This document shows, piece after piece, positions 31,527 through 42,423 of a DNA stretch of 64,000 bases. This stretch comes from Agarophyton chilense (taxonomy: Eukaryota > Rhodophyta > Florideophyceae > Gracilariales > Gracilariaceae), in the NCBI GenBank assembly GCA_030374765.1, contig JARGXX010000095.1:434001-498000 (forward strand), written 5' to 3'. The notes beneath the pieces are model-generated. The model had not been told where the DNA came from. It made no database searches and saw only the letters and a program-made list of their open reading frames with translations. How positions within the stretch are numbered: position 1 is the first letter of the stretch; each line of letters begins with the position of its first letter. Both the position numbers and the translations under genes were made by a program.

Positions 31527-33486
31527 ATGAACACAGACCAAGCCCAAGCATCAACCACACCAAAAATCACCGGGGACTATGGTACTACAATTCGTTATCA
31601 ACTCGCACGACAAGGATATCTACGAACGACATACTCTGTTCCACGCATACCGTTCAACCAACTCTGCACCTACCATAAATCGCTAGGAGTCCGATGCAAC
31701 CACACAGACGACCAGTGTCGTGACCAAAGACACCCCAAATACCGCAACGCGAAACCACAGGCGAATTACGTACAAGCAGCACCAGCTTACTACTGTCCAA
31801 CCCTACCGCCCCCACCGATAATCTACAACGGAGTGCCACAACTCCCGAACAACCCCCCCCAAGTCGATGTCACATCTGAGGCGAACACGGAATCCAACGG
31901 TACGTTCGTGCCCGACAGTGGCGCCAACCCCTCTCACGTCAAGCAACCATCATCCTCAATGCGACCACTTCAGACCAGTGGCCAGCTCCACCTCCGAACC
32001 AACAGGAATAACCGCCTAACCACACACGCGGTGGCAAACCGCAACTTACGTCACAACCTCCTATCCGTTCACGACCTCGTCAACACATACGGGTTCGTCT
32101 CCTTCACAGCCAACCAAGGATATATAATCAACACGAAGACACAACCAGGAACACTAATGGCTACAGCCCCATGGAAGGAATCTCAGTACCAGCTTCGCGG
32201 CAAAATCATAGATGCGACCACTGCGCACACCGCACGCACCATCCCACGTAAAGCCAAAACGTCCACTAAAAGCCGCACACGCAAACCCAAAACCAAACGC
32301 CAAAAAACCAGAAGCCTAGCGCCAGCATCCAAACCAAAACCACCGTCCAGCACACTCCCCATCACACATTCAAAGAAGAACACCGTCCCCATCAAAGACC
32401 TCAAAACACTGACGAACCCAACCACCCCGATACAGAAATCCAACATTCAACACATCACCCACCAATGGCACATAAAGATGAATCATGCTCATCCCAAGAA
32501 ACTAGCCCTCACAGGAGCACAACGACTAGTCCCAAAAATGCCGACAACCTTATCACCAAACACACCTATCTCATGCTCAGCATGCCACGGAGCTAAACTC
32601 AATCCAGCCCCACACAGAAAAACCGAACACCATTACCCCCACCGGAGCCTACGTGAGCACCGACACATGCGGACCAATTACACCCACTTCCCGGCATGAG
32701 AACAACCATATGCTCCTCATAGTGTGCGCAACAAGCAAATTCCTATTCGGCCATTTCATCGCGGATCGAAGAGACATACCCAACCACATCAACGCCACAC
32801 TACACCACATTCGCCATAAAATGCAACACCCGCTCTCGGACATACTCAGCGACAATGCAAAAGAATACACATCTACAACCATGCAGGAGATCTACGCCAG
32901 ACACCGCCTTCAGCACCACATTCGCACCCCACACCAACCACAGGAAAACGGTATAGCAGAACGGCTCAATAGAACCATCATGGAATCAGTACGAACAATC
33001 ATCGCCACTTCAGGCCTCGGCGACACATATTGGGAAAGGCAGCAAGGGACACCATCTTCAAATACAATCTGCTACATCATTCAACAACAAACACCTCGCC
33101 ATACCAACTCTGGTACAGACAAAAACCTCAACTCAAACGCATCTACACCTTCGGCGTACTCGGAACAATCCCCATCTACGCGCCAAAGAAAAAACTCGAG
33201 CAAAGAGCCGACCCCGCACGGTACATGTACGCCATATCACTCAACCATGTCATCGTACTTAATCTACGCACCACAAACTACCAGCAAGTTCGAGCAACCG
33301 ACTTCCATCCATATCACAAAAACAAGGACCCCACCAGCACCACAACCACAGCCTTCAAAACCAAAGCCACCTACAACCAGCCCACACCAAACACCATAAC
33401 ACTTTCCACACCCCCTCCCGCCACTGTCCAACAAGCAAGGAAATACCCCGATGCGACAAAGTGGAAAACAGCGCACGACACAGAGC
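31527..33486 (+). pseudogene. Copia pol, first half: zinc motif, protease, integrase
   Basis: 31527-32650 encodes a C/H-rich motif (CTYHKSLGVRCNH), the protease site PDSGANPSHV, NLLSVHDLV, and the GAG-pre-integrase HHCC finger (WHIKMNHAH, CSACHGAKL). A +1 frame change near 32640 leads to the integrase core with its three acidic sites: STDTCGPI, LSDNAKEY and QPQENGIAERLNRT. Another frame change near 33030 gives the integrase C-terminal part up to KWKTAHDTEL, where the gypsy element is inserted (33487). Both frame changes are single-step and fit small indels. Confidence 0.88.
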
Positions 33487-34403
33487 TGTAGAGCAACGCC
33501 CAGTTAGGGGATACTTGAAGATGCAACTCATAGAATGAGGATTGAACCCTCCGAGGGTTATGAGTATGACCCCCTCTAAGGTGTTCTGAGGTGGCACTGT
33601 TTTCTGGTTAGAGTTCGCCTATGACGTGAAGATTCGGATGGCCCATGGTTGGATTGGCCCCGTGATACACGTGGCTTAATTTTGGCACCGATTTTCGGAT
33701 ATTTGTTAGAACGTTGGACTTTTGGGCCCTGGAAGTGGGATCTCCACGTGTATGGCCCTGAGCAGGTGTGCACTACTGTAGAGTTTAGTTAGTGGGCCCT
33801 ACTTAGGGAGATGAGATCTGACAGTCCGAAGCTCAGAGTAAATGGAAACGAAGGTTGGTCTTCGATACCTTTAGAGGTTCTTCGTCGCCATCGTTTCGGC
33901 CTTACAACCCGGAACGGGCTCTGGTTAGCAACGCCTGCGTAGGGACACGACTCCACTTGGAGAGTGCCCACGTTTGGGTTCCGTGCAACCACCCCCTTGG
34001 GACGGCTCAGACGACCTGCGTGCACGATACCCCGTGGGGGTTCTGCTTACTTGTTGCGTGCTTTTTGTGTTTCCTTTCGAGGACAGGTTTTCGCCCCTGT
34101 ATTGGGTTTCTTTTGTTGTTTCGCCCCTTTTCTGGTTCTCGGGTCCGGTGCCTGTTAGTGCCCGACCCTCGCCCCGTTTTTCCTCTTCGCCGGATTTTCC
34201 CCCATTCTTTGGGATACCCATACCCATTCCCGATCCAACGGTTTCTACCCCTCACCTCCGTCAGTACTGCCGGAATCCCCCGTGGGAGTTACACCCCACA
34301 CCTACGGGTGGAACGGAGGGCTCTGTCTCCGAGTCTGCCTCCCCCAGGGAGCAAGGCTTCGAACACCTTGAGAGCACTTCCCGTCGCCGGGTTTTGCTCC
34401 ACA
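33487..34403 (+). repeat. 5' LTR of the nested chromovirus (917 bp)
   Basis: Begins TGTAGAGCAACGCC and ends TTTTGCTCCACA. Two CACGTG palindromes (33668, 33745) lie in the first third and could be transcription-factor sites. Frames of up to 190 codons inside are shared by all three copies of the LTR and are treated as chance. Confidence 0.97.
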
Positions 34404-34405
34404 AG

Positions 34406-34423
34406 TGGTCTCCCGACTTAGAA
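34406..34423 (+). promoter_or_regulatory. Primer-binding site candidate
   Basis: TGGTCTCCCGACTTAGAA starts two bases after the LTR; TGG complements a tRNA CCA end. The second chromovirus has the same word with one change at 55735. Confidence 0.75.
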
Positions 34424-34630
34424 CCCGTTCTTGGACTTTTGGGTTGGTCATCCACGTGTTGGAATATCTCTTGGAAGAGGAAGCACCGTCGTGAAGATTT
34501 GTTGTAGTGGTTCCCTTTGGAAAGGGTGGAATTGGTTTTTATTTTTGTTTTGTGTTACGTCATCCGTTCTCCGGGAATCTCGTGATCGAATTTCATCGTT
34601 ACCCCGAATTGTCGGTGTCATGTCTGCAGC

Positions 34631-36553
34631 ATGTCACCGCCTACCCGTGGTTCCAGGACTGGATCGAACCGTCAAGCGGATTCAGTGCCCCCGGCCCCGC
34701 CTAGGCCGAGGAGCTCAATTCCCGAAGGTCGGAACGATTCCGGTATCGATCCGGACACTCGGAGAGCACCCTCAGTGGTTTCAGGTCCTCGAGAGGTCGT
34801 GGCTGTGGGCCCAGCTCCAGTGGTGGAGACCCCCTCAGCAGCACCCCGAAGTCGGGCCGACCCTGAATTACAGCGCCTGGAGACTCGAATCGATATCGCC
34901 AACGCGGCTCACGTCGAGCTCCTTCAGGAGGTTACTACCCTCCGCCTCAAGGTGGAGGACGCCCAGGTGCGGGGAGTCGCCGATGACTTTCGTACCCTGA
35001 GGAGGGATGTGAACTCCCTTTTGGAAAGCTTTGGTACCCCTGGGGTCTTTATCCAGGAGTACCGGAGCTTCGTGGAGGAACACCGCGTGCAAGCGGAACG
35101 CTTCCGAGCTCGGCTGGACACCCTCGAGGCCATTATCCGTATGGACGGAGACACAGAAGCCTCGAAGGATAAACCCGACGTTTCGGAAGACGAAGAACAC
35201 CGCTCCGCTAAACGGGACCGCCGCAAGTCCAAGAAGAGGGTTCATCTCCAAGAGGATTTATCGGATTCCGATCCCAATCACTCGTCATCGAGTTCGTCCT
35301 CCGAATCTTCGGATAGTGAAGATGGACGCCGGTCATCCCGGGCGACTCGGTCGAAGGCTACTTACACTTCTCAAAGGGCAATCCGTACCCGGAAGAAGGG
35401 TAGGAAACACCTCGGATTAAGGGAGCTGAAGCCGACGAATCCTCTCTATCGGAAGCTGCTATCGTACCGCTATTACCGGTTGGATAACCCTTCGGGAGAT
35501 CGAACATCCCGCGGAACGGGTAAGGTCAAGGACTACATCAAAAGGCTGAGCATCACACTACAGAAGAGGGAGTTCACAGGAACAGACCCAGTTCTGGTGC
35601 TCGATTTCCTTGCGAGGTTCGTCCAGGAGGCTGACATCCTCGGTATGAGTGAAGCGCAAGCGTATCTTGCATTACCCTATTTCTTAAAGGGAATGGCTGA
35701 AGACCAGTTCAACTCCGTCCGTGGATCATCCCGAGCCTCGGAAGGGGGAGTCACGTGCTGGCCCGAAGCGGTGCAGTACCTGTTGAGGTCGTACGCTACT
35801 GGAAATGCGATTCAGGAAGCAATCCTTGCATTAAGGGATAAGCGGCAGAAGCCGATGGAAACCGAAACGGTGTATTCAACTCGCTTGAATAAAGCGTTTC
35901 ACCGATGCGGGAATGTATTCCCCGCCTACGAGAGATGCTCCATGTTTGTGGATGGTTTGGACCCCTCGATAAGGGCATTGGTTGCCCGACATCGGGAAGA
36001 GAAGCGCAAGCTGACCTACTTGGAACTGGTTCAGTACGCCCAGGCTGAGGGAGATACTCTCCGTGCCCAGCAGAACCGGAAGAGTCGGCCGACACGTGCA
36101 CTCCTCGCCGATGGAGGTAACTCGTCTTTGTCACTCGCAGGAGGCCCTGCCCCTGTGGGGGTCAATGATAACATTCACTTCATGGGAAGTAACCCCAAAT
36201 CTATGGGTACGTCTGAGTTGCCGTCGACATCCACTCCGACTACGGATGAAGACCCTGCGCTCTATACCCAAGGACGGAGGGTGCCAGCCGCATCGCTACC
36301 TTTTGCGAATACCGCTGCTCGGTTCTCTCGCCACGGATGGAGGGATACAGCACCACGTCGCGTGGATTCACGTCCACAACCGAACCCGGAAGAGCTGATT
36401 TGCTATTTGTGTTACCTCCGTGGTCACAAAGCACCAGACTGCACATTTCCCCTGCGGGAGGGTTCACGAATTATCGCTCAGTACGAGGCTCTGACCCCTG
36501 AGGAGAAAGCTCGAGTCCCGAGTAGGTTATATGAGGAACAAAGGATACTCTGA
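34631..36553 (+). CDS. Gag polyprotein of the nested chromovirus
   Basis: 640 residues from ATG 34631, without interruption. Residues 1-70 are Pro/Arg/Ser-rich; about 75-165 are a long coiled-coil-like helix; about 170-260 a charged linker with SDSDPNHSSSS-type Ser/Asp runs and basic KKR stretches; about 265-500 the capsid-like Gag domain (VLDFLARFVQEADILGMSEA, YLALPYFLKGMAEDQF, YERCSMFVDGLDPSIRALV); and near 585-605 a zinc knuckle CYLCYLRGHKAPDC (CX2CX4HX4C) that binds RNA. It forms the virus-like particle. The stop at 36553 precedes the pol frame by about 15 bases with no overlap, so pol would need a mechanism other than simple overlap frameshifting. Confidence 0.92.
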   Translation: MSPPTRGSRTGSNRQADSVPPAPPRPRSSIPEGRNDSGIDPDTRRAPSVVSGPREVVAVGPAPVVETPSAAPRSRADPELQRLETRIDIANAAHVELLQEVTTLRLKVEDAQVRGVADDFRTLRRDVNSLLESFGTPGVFIQEYRSFVEEHRVQAERFRARLDTLEAIIRMDGDTEASKDKPDVSEDEEHRSAKRDRRKSKKRVHLQEDLSDSDPNHSSSSSSSESSDSEDGRRSSRATRSKATYTSQRAIRTRKKGRKHLGLRELKPTNPLYRKLLSYRYYRLDNPSGDRTSRGTGKVKDYIKRLSITLQKREFTGTDPVLVLDFLARFVQEADILGMSEAQAYLALPYFLKGMAEDQFNSVRGSSRASEGGVTCWPEAVQYLLRSYATGNAIQEAILALRDKRQKPMETETVYSTRLNKAFHRCGNVFPAYERCSMFVDGLDPSIRALVARHREEKRKLTYLELVQYAQAEGDTLRAQQNRKSRPTRALLADGGNSSLSLAGGPAPVGVNDNIHFMGSNPKSMGTSELPSTSTPTTDEDPALYTQGRRVPAASLPFANTAARFSRHGWRDTAPRRVDSRPQPNPEELICYLCYLRGHKAPDCTFPLREGSRIIAQYEALTPEEKARVPSRLYEEQRIL

Positions 36554-36567
36554 GCTCACCTTGCTGA

Positions 36568-38622
36568 CAGGGATACAGAACTTGTACCCGCGAACGGGGA
36601 ACAACCGGTCCCCTTCGAGGCAGCTGCACCGAATTCGGTGGGGTCCGCTTCGAAAAACTAAACTTGGGAGTCTCCCCTGCGGGAGGGGCGTCTTCTAAGC
36701 CGGAGTTGAAGACGCCCGAGACGCTCCAGCTTCGCTCCCCAGCTGTGACTATCCTTTCAAGGAGAACGGCTGACACCGACGTTAACTCGGGATACTTTAG
36801 TGTCCTCCGTCGCCCGTGGATACCGTCCCGTAATCTCCGTATTCCGGATCGAGTTATGGTAATGGCCAAGCGGAATTATAAAGTATTCGCCGACTTCGGC
36901 CTGTCCAACCAGTTTATGGTTGGTCAAATATCTGTCCTGGATACAGGAGCCGCTCCTAACTTAATTCATGTTGAATTGTTACCCCCGCTGCTCCGGGTTC
37001 AAGTTCGTACCGGTCCACGCTTGGATATCGCCGATGCGAACAACCACCCGCTACGGACACTGGGTACAATTTCCCTCATGGTGAGGTTAGGCTCCTATCT
37101 CGTTCAGCTAGAGTTTATTGTATGCAAGTCACTTGCAGCACCAGTCATACTGGGTTGTGACTTTTGCGACCGCTTCGTGGAAGCCATCCGTCCTCGGAAT
37201 AGAACTGTGGAACTCGAAGACGGGTCTACGATCCCAATCGTTCGTAAACCCTTACAGGGAGCAGCGCGAACACGCGTTCCTCTCCCTGTCGCGCAGGAAT
37301 CTGTGAAGAAGGACCCGGTGTCTACACGGGTAAAGGTTGCGAAGTCAGTGGCTATCCCGCCAGAAACCCAGGTTTGGGTCACAGTTGTTACCAAGCAAAT
37401 TGGTGTGCATGTGGTACAACCGAACCCGTCTCTGTATACGCGGCGTCAACTCGCCCTTGCGAATGGGGTTGTCTCCGTGGAACCGGATAAACCTTTCAAG
37501 GTTTTGGTAGCCAACTTTGGAAAGACAACGCAGCATTTGGTCAAACACCAGATCCTAGGTTCTGTTCTTCCACACCCGCATGCGGTCGTACCTACAAAGA
37601 TCTCTATCGCAGAGGTCCTTGGTGTGGCGGACCCTAAGGAGGGGGAGGACACTGCCGAAATCGCGGAAGACGGTGAGCATACGACTGCAGCTCCACACGC
37701 TGAACACTTTAAACCTCAGAAGGTTACGGCCACTATCACAGGAGCAGACCAGACGGATCCTGTTCAGGAATTGGAGAAATGGGATCTCAACCATGTACCC
37801 GCATCTCATCGGGAGAAGCTGAGGCACATGCTTCGTGAATTTACCCCCATGTGGGATGGTTCCCTTGGAACTATTGGGATTACAGAACACCGCATCGACT
37901 TGTTACCGAACACTCGGCCTATTGCCCAACACCCTTACAGGGCTGGACCAAAAGCTCGGGAAGAGGAGAAATCTCAGGTGGAGAAAATGCTTAAAGCGGG
38001 CGCAATTGAACCTGCCCAGTCCGCTTGGGCCTCACCAGTGGTGTTAGTTCCGAAACCGGATGGATCGTGGCGTTTCTGCATCGATTACAGACGCCTGAAC
38101 GAGGTAACCATTAAGGATATGTACCCGATCTCTCGGATGGACGAATACATCGACTCCCTTGGGAGCGCTACTGTTTTCTCTACCCTCGACGCCAATTCGG
38201 GCTACTGGCAAGTCCCTATTAGGGAGGAAGATCGAGACAAAACGGCTTTCGTGTGTCATCAAGGACTTTTCCGATTCCGGAGGATGCCTTTTGGGTTGAC
38301 AAATGCCCCCGCAACGTTTCAACGGGCGATAGACATCCTGTTGGCTCCCTTCAAGTGGAGGACGTGTCTAGTGTATTTAGACGACATTATTGTCTTCTCC
38401 AACAACCTGGATGACCACCTCGAACACGTCAGGGACGTAATGAAGATACTCCGCGACGCGGGAATCACCTTGAAACTCAAGAAGTGCGAGTTTTTCACCG
38501 ATTCGGTTAAGTATCTGGGTCATATCATCCGTCCCGGACAGCTTTCAATCGATGAAGTACGAGTGAAATCCTTGAAGGAAGCAAAACACCCGAAACTCAA
38601 ACGGAGTTGCGATCCTTCTTAG
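36568..38622 (+). pseudogene. Pol, protease and reverse transcriptase of the nested chromovirus
   Basis: The frame opens at 36568 after a TGA; there is no ATG until VMVMAKRN (about 36856). The protease has LDTGAAPNLIH. RT shows PVVLVPKPDGSWRFCIDYRR, DANSGYWQ, MPFGLTNAPATFQ, the catalytic LVYLDDIIVFS and KYLGHIIRPG. About 260 residues separate protease and RT. The frame is lost near 38590, where the phase moves by one base into TELRSFLGLCNVYRRF, and again near 38676. Each is consistent with loss of a single base, so this copy cannot make a full Pol. Confidence 0.92.
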
Positions 38623-38677
38623 GTCTGTGTAACGTGTATCGCCGATTCGTCCCGAACTTTACGGATATTGCCACCCC

Positions 38678-41122
38678 CTCAACAGGCTCCTGACGAAGAG
38701 ACAACCAGTTGAACTGGAATCTTTTGGCGACGCGGAAGCGTCTGCCTTCACGGCACTGGTGAATGCCGTAACATCACCGCCAATCTTGTCTCTACCCAAT
38801 CCTGGGCTCCCTTACGAAGTGGACACCGATGCTAGTGCAAACCAAGTAGGGTGTGCACTGTTCCAATCCTCTGAGGATGGTGAACGTCACCCTATTGGGT
38901 ACTGGTCACGTTCCCTGAATGTCCATGAAAAGAACTACTCGGTCTCCGAGAAAGAATGTTTAGCCGTTGTGTGGGCCTTAGCTACACTTCGCCCCTATCT
39001 GATGGGTACTCGTTTCAAAGTCCATACGGACCACGCATGCTTGCGTTGGCTCCTGGAGATCTCCGAACCCTCGGGCCACCTTATGCGCTGGCGTCTCCGA
39101 CTGTCGGAATTCGACTTTGAGATCCTGTACAAGAAAGGGAAGCTGAACACTCAGGCTGATGCACTATCCCGATTGGGAACCACAGCCGAAACGGAACCCT
39201 ACGAGGACGATGACATCCCATGTTTTATGGTATCGGACCGCGAGGGAGGAGCTCAACCGCTGACGGATGATGTTTGTGACGATATACTCGTCAAAGAGAG
39301 TCTGGATTCGCCGACCGGCTCTTTTATACCTATCTCTCCAGAGGAGATGATACGCGAGCAACAGCTCGACCCATTCTGTACACGGATTCGGGCTCGCCTC
39401 AACGGAGGATTTCAGTTACCTTTCGAGGACGACGATCAGGGTTACCTAATCAGGACCGTTGGACCTCGCCCGAGGATAGTGGTGCCGCACACCCTACAAC
39501 AGAGGGTATTACACCTCACTCACTATGTGAAGGTTGGCGCCCACCCCGGGGGAAGAAAACTGTACCTCACGTTGAGAAGGGACTTTTACTGGCCGGCAAT
39601 GGCATTCGATTGTTACGCCGTCAGACGGGCCTGCGCCAATTGCGCCAAGAATGACGTCAAACTTCGGAAGCACTCTAAGAAGTTGACGCTATTCCCGGCA
39701 CGGGCTCCACTCGAATTCGTGGCCATAGACATTCTAGGGGAGTTTATCAGGACGCCCCGAGGTCATCGGTATCTGCTTGTCATTTCTGACAGATTCTCTA
39801 AGCTAACGAGAACTGTGCCGCTGAAGCGGATCACCGCCGCTACCGTCGCGCAAGCGTTCGTGACCCATTGGGTGTTCGTATATGGACCGCCGGTGCAGTT
39901 GTTATCCGACAACGGAGGGCAATTCGCATCAAAGTTCTTTCAGGAAGTATGTCGAATCCTTGATGTAAGGAATTTATTTGTTACTACGTATCACCCTCAG
40001 GGGAATGGCCAGGTGGAGAGGTTTAACCGCACGATACTCAACGCTTTGAGATCGTATGTTGCGGATCACCCCAAAAATTGGGACTTGTACACAGACGCTA
40101 TCACGTATGCATACAAGACCCAGGTACATCGGGTTACATCGTTATCCCCATTCGAACTAATACTGTCGAGGACACCGCCGCCGGTCGCCATCGAGGCTCA
40201 ACCGACGCTGTCGACGTACCCGTCACCGGGATTGTACCGAGAAGCCTGGAAGGAGTGGCTTACGAAGATGGTGCCGATAGCCCGGAAAGCAATGGACAAA
40301 GCTCAACGCGCCTACAAGAAGGACTTTGACAATCGGGTTCGCAAACCTCTACCTCAGGTGGAGCCCGACGACTTCGTCTTCCTTCGAAAGGAATACTACA
40401 ATCCTGAAAAGGAACGTAGGCACAAGCTTTCGCCAATTGTGGACGGACCCTATCGTGTGGTTTCTGTAGACCCGGACACGGTGGTATTGGACATCGCTAA
40501 CCGCCACGAACGGATCTCCAGGGACCGCATCACACGAGCGCCCAACCCAAATGTGGAAGTGGTGTCGGCACCAACGCCCTCCACAGGGGATGATTCAACG
40601 GAAGTTAACCCGTCAAGCGGAGATTCGAACACCTGCCCCGTTATACTTCCGTACCCGGAACGTGGTTTAACCGACCTACCGGAAACTTCGGATACTCCCG
40701 AACCTGGGCCCGCTCCCTCAAGGGCCCAGTCAACGAACTCTTACAGAATTACTCCCCCACCGGAGGTAATCAAGCCTCCTGGCTCTCCGCCTAAGGAGGG
40801 GGAGGAGGACTTAGTTCCTTCGCAGGACGATGTTTCGGCGTCAGCCAGTCGCCCTAACAGGTAATCTAGTTCTCACAGTGAGACAGCGAGCCCGACCGAG
40901 CCGGCGACAGAGAAGTCACAACCCCAGCGTATGGGTAGCGACATCACCGCCGACCCAGCCGAGCACAACGTCAGAAAAGATGACGAAACCCCGCCTAGGG
41001 AGAGTCGTGTGGGGAACTCCGCACCCGGAACACCTACAGAGCCGACGATCACCCGCCGCCGCGGACGAGACACTGAGGTGTCGCACACTCAAACCCCGCT
41101 TTCTCGGGAACGAGCTGTGTGA
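38678..41122 (+). pseudogene. Pol, RNase H and integrase of the nested chromovirus with tail
   Basis: Continues RT in the third phase: LNRLLTKRQPVELES, then RNase H with VDTDASANQVGCALF, SEKECLAVVWAL, HTDHACLRWLL and QADALSRL. Integrase has the HHCC finger (HYVKVGAHPGGRKLY, CANCAKN) and the DDE triad in FVAIDILGEF, LLSDNGGQFAS and HPQGNGQVERFNRTI. A GPY/F-like end (DGPYRVVSVDPD) follows, then a Pro/Ser/Glu-rich tail. A TAA at 40862-40864 ends the frame, but the same phase stays open to 41122 with similar composition, so this TAA may be a nonsense mutation. Confidence 0.92.
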
Positions 41123-41301
41123 GCGGAACCGCACGGGGAAGATCTCGACGACGAGGTTGACCAAATTTGGCTCTCCGTTATGGAATGGGAATAGGAACTC
41201 CTATGGAGACACTGGAACCCTCAGGAATGGGAAAGAAATGAGTGAGACCCGTCGGGGACGGCTCAGGAGAGTGCTAGCGCGTGTCGAAAGCGCCACCTCA
41301 C

Positions 41302-41329
41302 ATCCGCTTGCGGAGTGGCAACCGGCGCC
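41302..41329 (+). repeat. 28-bp exact duplication of a piece of the antisense gene
   Basis: The 28 bases recur without mismatch at 42568-42595. There they encode APVATPQAD of the antisense protein; here the minus strand also reads APVATPQAD. Confidence 0.9.
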
Positions 41330-41360
41330 CGCGCATTTATGTGGCACACGTCGAATGGCA

Positions 41361-41460
41361 CCGAGTCAATCAAAAGGCTCTGACGACCAACTGTCGCACA
41401 AACCGCCTCACCGAGCCAATCAAAAGGCGCTGACGACCAACCGTCGCGCAAACCGCCTCC
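41361..41460. repeat. 50-bp tandem duplication
   Basis: CCGAGYCAATCAAAAGGC begins both units (41361 and 41411); they differ at a handful of positions. It lies in the non-coding link between integrase and chromodomain. Confidence 0.85.
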
Positions 41461-41795
41461 GTCGCACGGCGCGTGGCACAAGAGCAACCTTCGTCCCCGT
41501 AGCTCGGGTTGACGTTGAAGTCTTACCCCCCTGAGATTGGAGACGCTACCGCGTCGCGGTTTCTCAACCGTCACCGACTCTAAGAACACCGTTGTTATCG
41601 GGAAGATCTCAGCTTTAAGAAGAACCCAAAAACTGGGCCGTTTTGACTCCGTAGACGGAAGTTACAACGTAGCCCACAGGCCACTCGGCGCCGTTTGGAC
41701 GAAGTGCTGAGACTCGCTCGCAACACGGAAAAGAACCCACCGGGGTGTGTCTAGACCCTACGTTGACACACTCAAGGGAACTAGAGCGTTCCAAG

Positions 41796-42035
41796 ATGGA
41801 AGAGAAGCCCGAACAGGGAAAAGTGTACCCGCAGGAATTCGTTATCGATCGCATCGTGCGTCACATCTACACCCCCGAGGGAGAAGTCCGCTACCAAGTC
41901 CGATGGTACGGATTCTCGCCTGATGAGGATACAGTGGAACCCATTGAGCACCTTCCGAGGTCTAAGGTTTTATCCTATCACCGACGCGCTCGGGTAACCT
42001 TGCCTCCAAGTCTGGATCGTGCCCAAGTCGGGTAA
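41796..42035 (+). CDS. Chromodomain of the nested chromovirus
   Basis: 79 residues from ATG 41796. The core reads EFVIDRIVRH, VRYQVRWYGFSPDEDTVEP and HLPRSKVLSYHRR, a chromodomain with the first aromatic replaced by Phe and the WYGF and W-like positions recognisable. In chromoviruses this domain sits at the integrase C-terminus and steers insertion to marked chromatin. Here it is in another phase than integrase and separated from it by about 670 bp with stops, so it must be joined by splicing, expressed alone, or be detached by decay. Confidence 0.85.
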   Translation: MEEKPEQGKVYPQEFVIDRIVRHIYTPEGEVRYQVRWYGFSPDEDTVEPIEHLPRSKVLSYHRRARVTLPPSLDRAQVG

Positions 42036-42189
42036 GCCACCACGGGAACTGGTGTGGATGGGACCTCGAAGTGAGGAAGATGTTGGACCTCTGAAGAGGA
42101 ATTGAGGAGAGTATCCTAAAGAACACGTATTGAGAGGGAATGTCTACTGGCCCTCGGCCTAGCGCCGTTAACCGGGGAACACAACACCG

Positions 42190-42370
42190 GTTATCGGGAC
42201 AGTTTATGATGAAAAAAGGAAAAGAAGACCCACGAAGTGGAGAAGAAGATTAAGAAGAAGATTGGACCCTAGGAAGGGAAGAAGATGAAGAAGATCCTAA
42301 GAAGGAAGAAGAAGAGAAGTAGAAGTTAAGATCCTAGGAAGGAAGAAGAAAAGAAGTTACGCAAATATCA
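42190..42370. repeat. GA-rich low-complexity tract
   Basis: Almost pure purine, built from GAAGAAGA and AAGATCCTAAGAAGGAAGAAGA-like units, between the chromodomain and the antisense frame's stop codon. A short GA run could serve as an internal polypurine tract; no other role is visible. Confidence 0.8.
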
Positions 42371-42423
42371 GAAGTTTACTATTGTCGCCAAGCTATGGAC
42401 TCTACAATTGCCCGAAGGCGGAA

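Noticed and set aside
36553..36568. Programmed -1 frameshift between gag and pol of the nested chromovirus
   Set aside because: The gag stop lies before the pol phase opens, so the frames do not overlap and no slippery site can serve.
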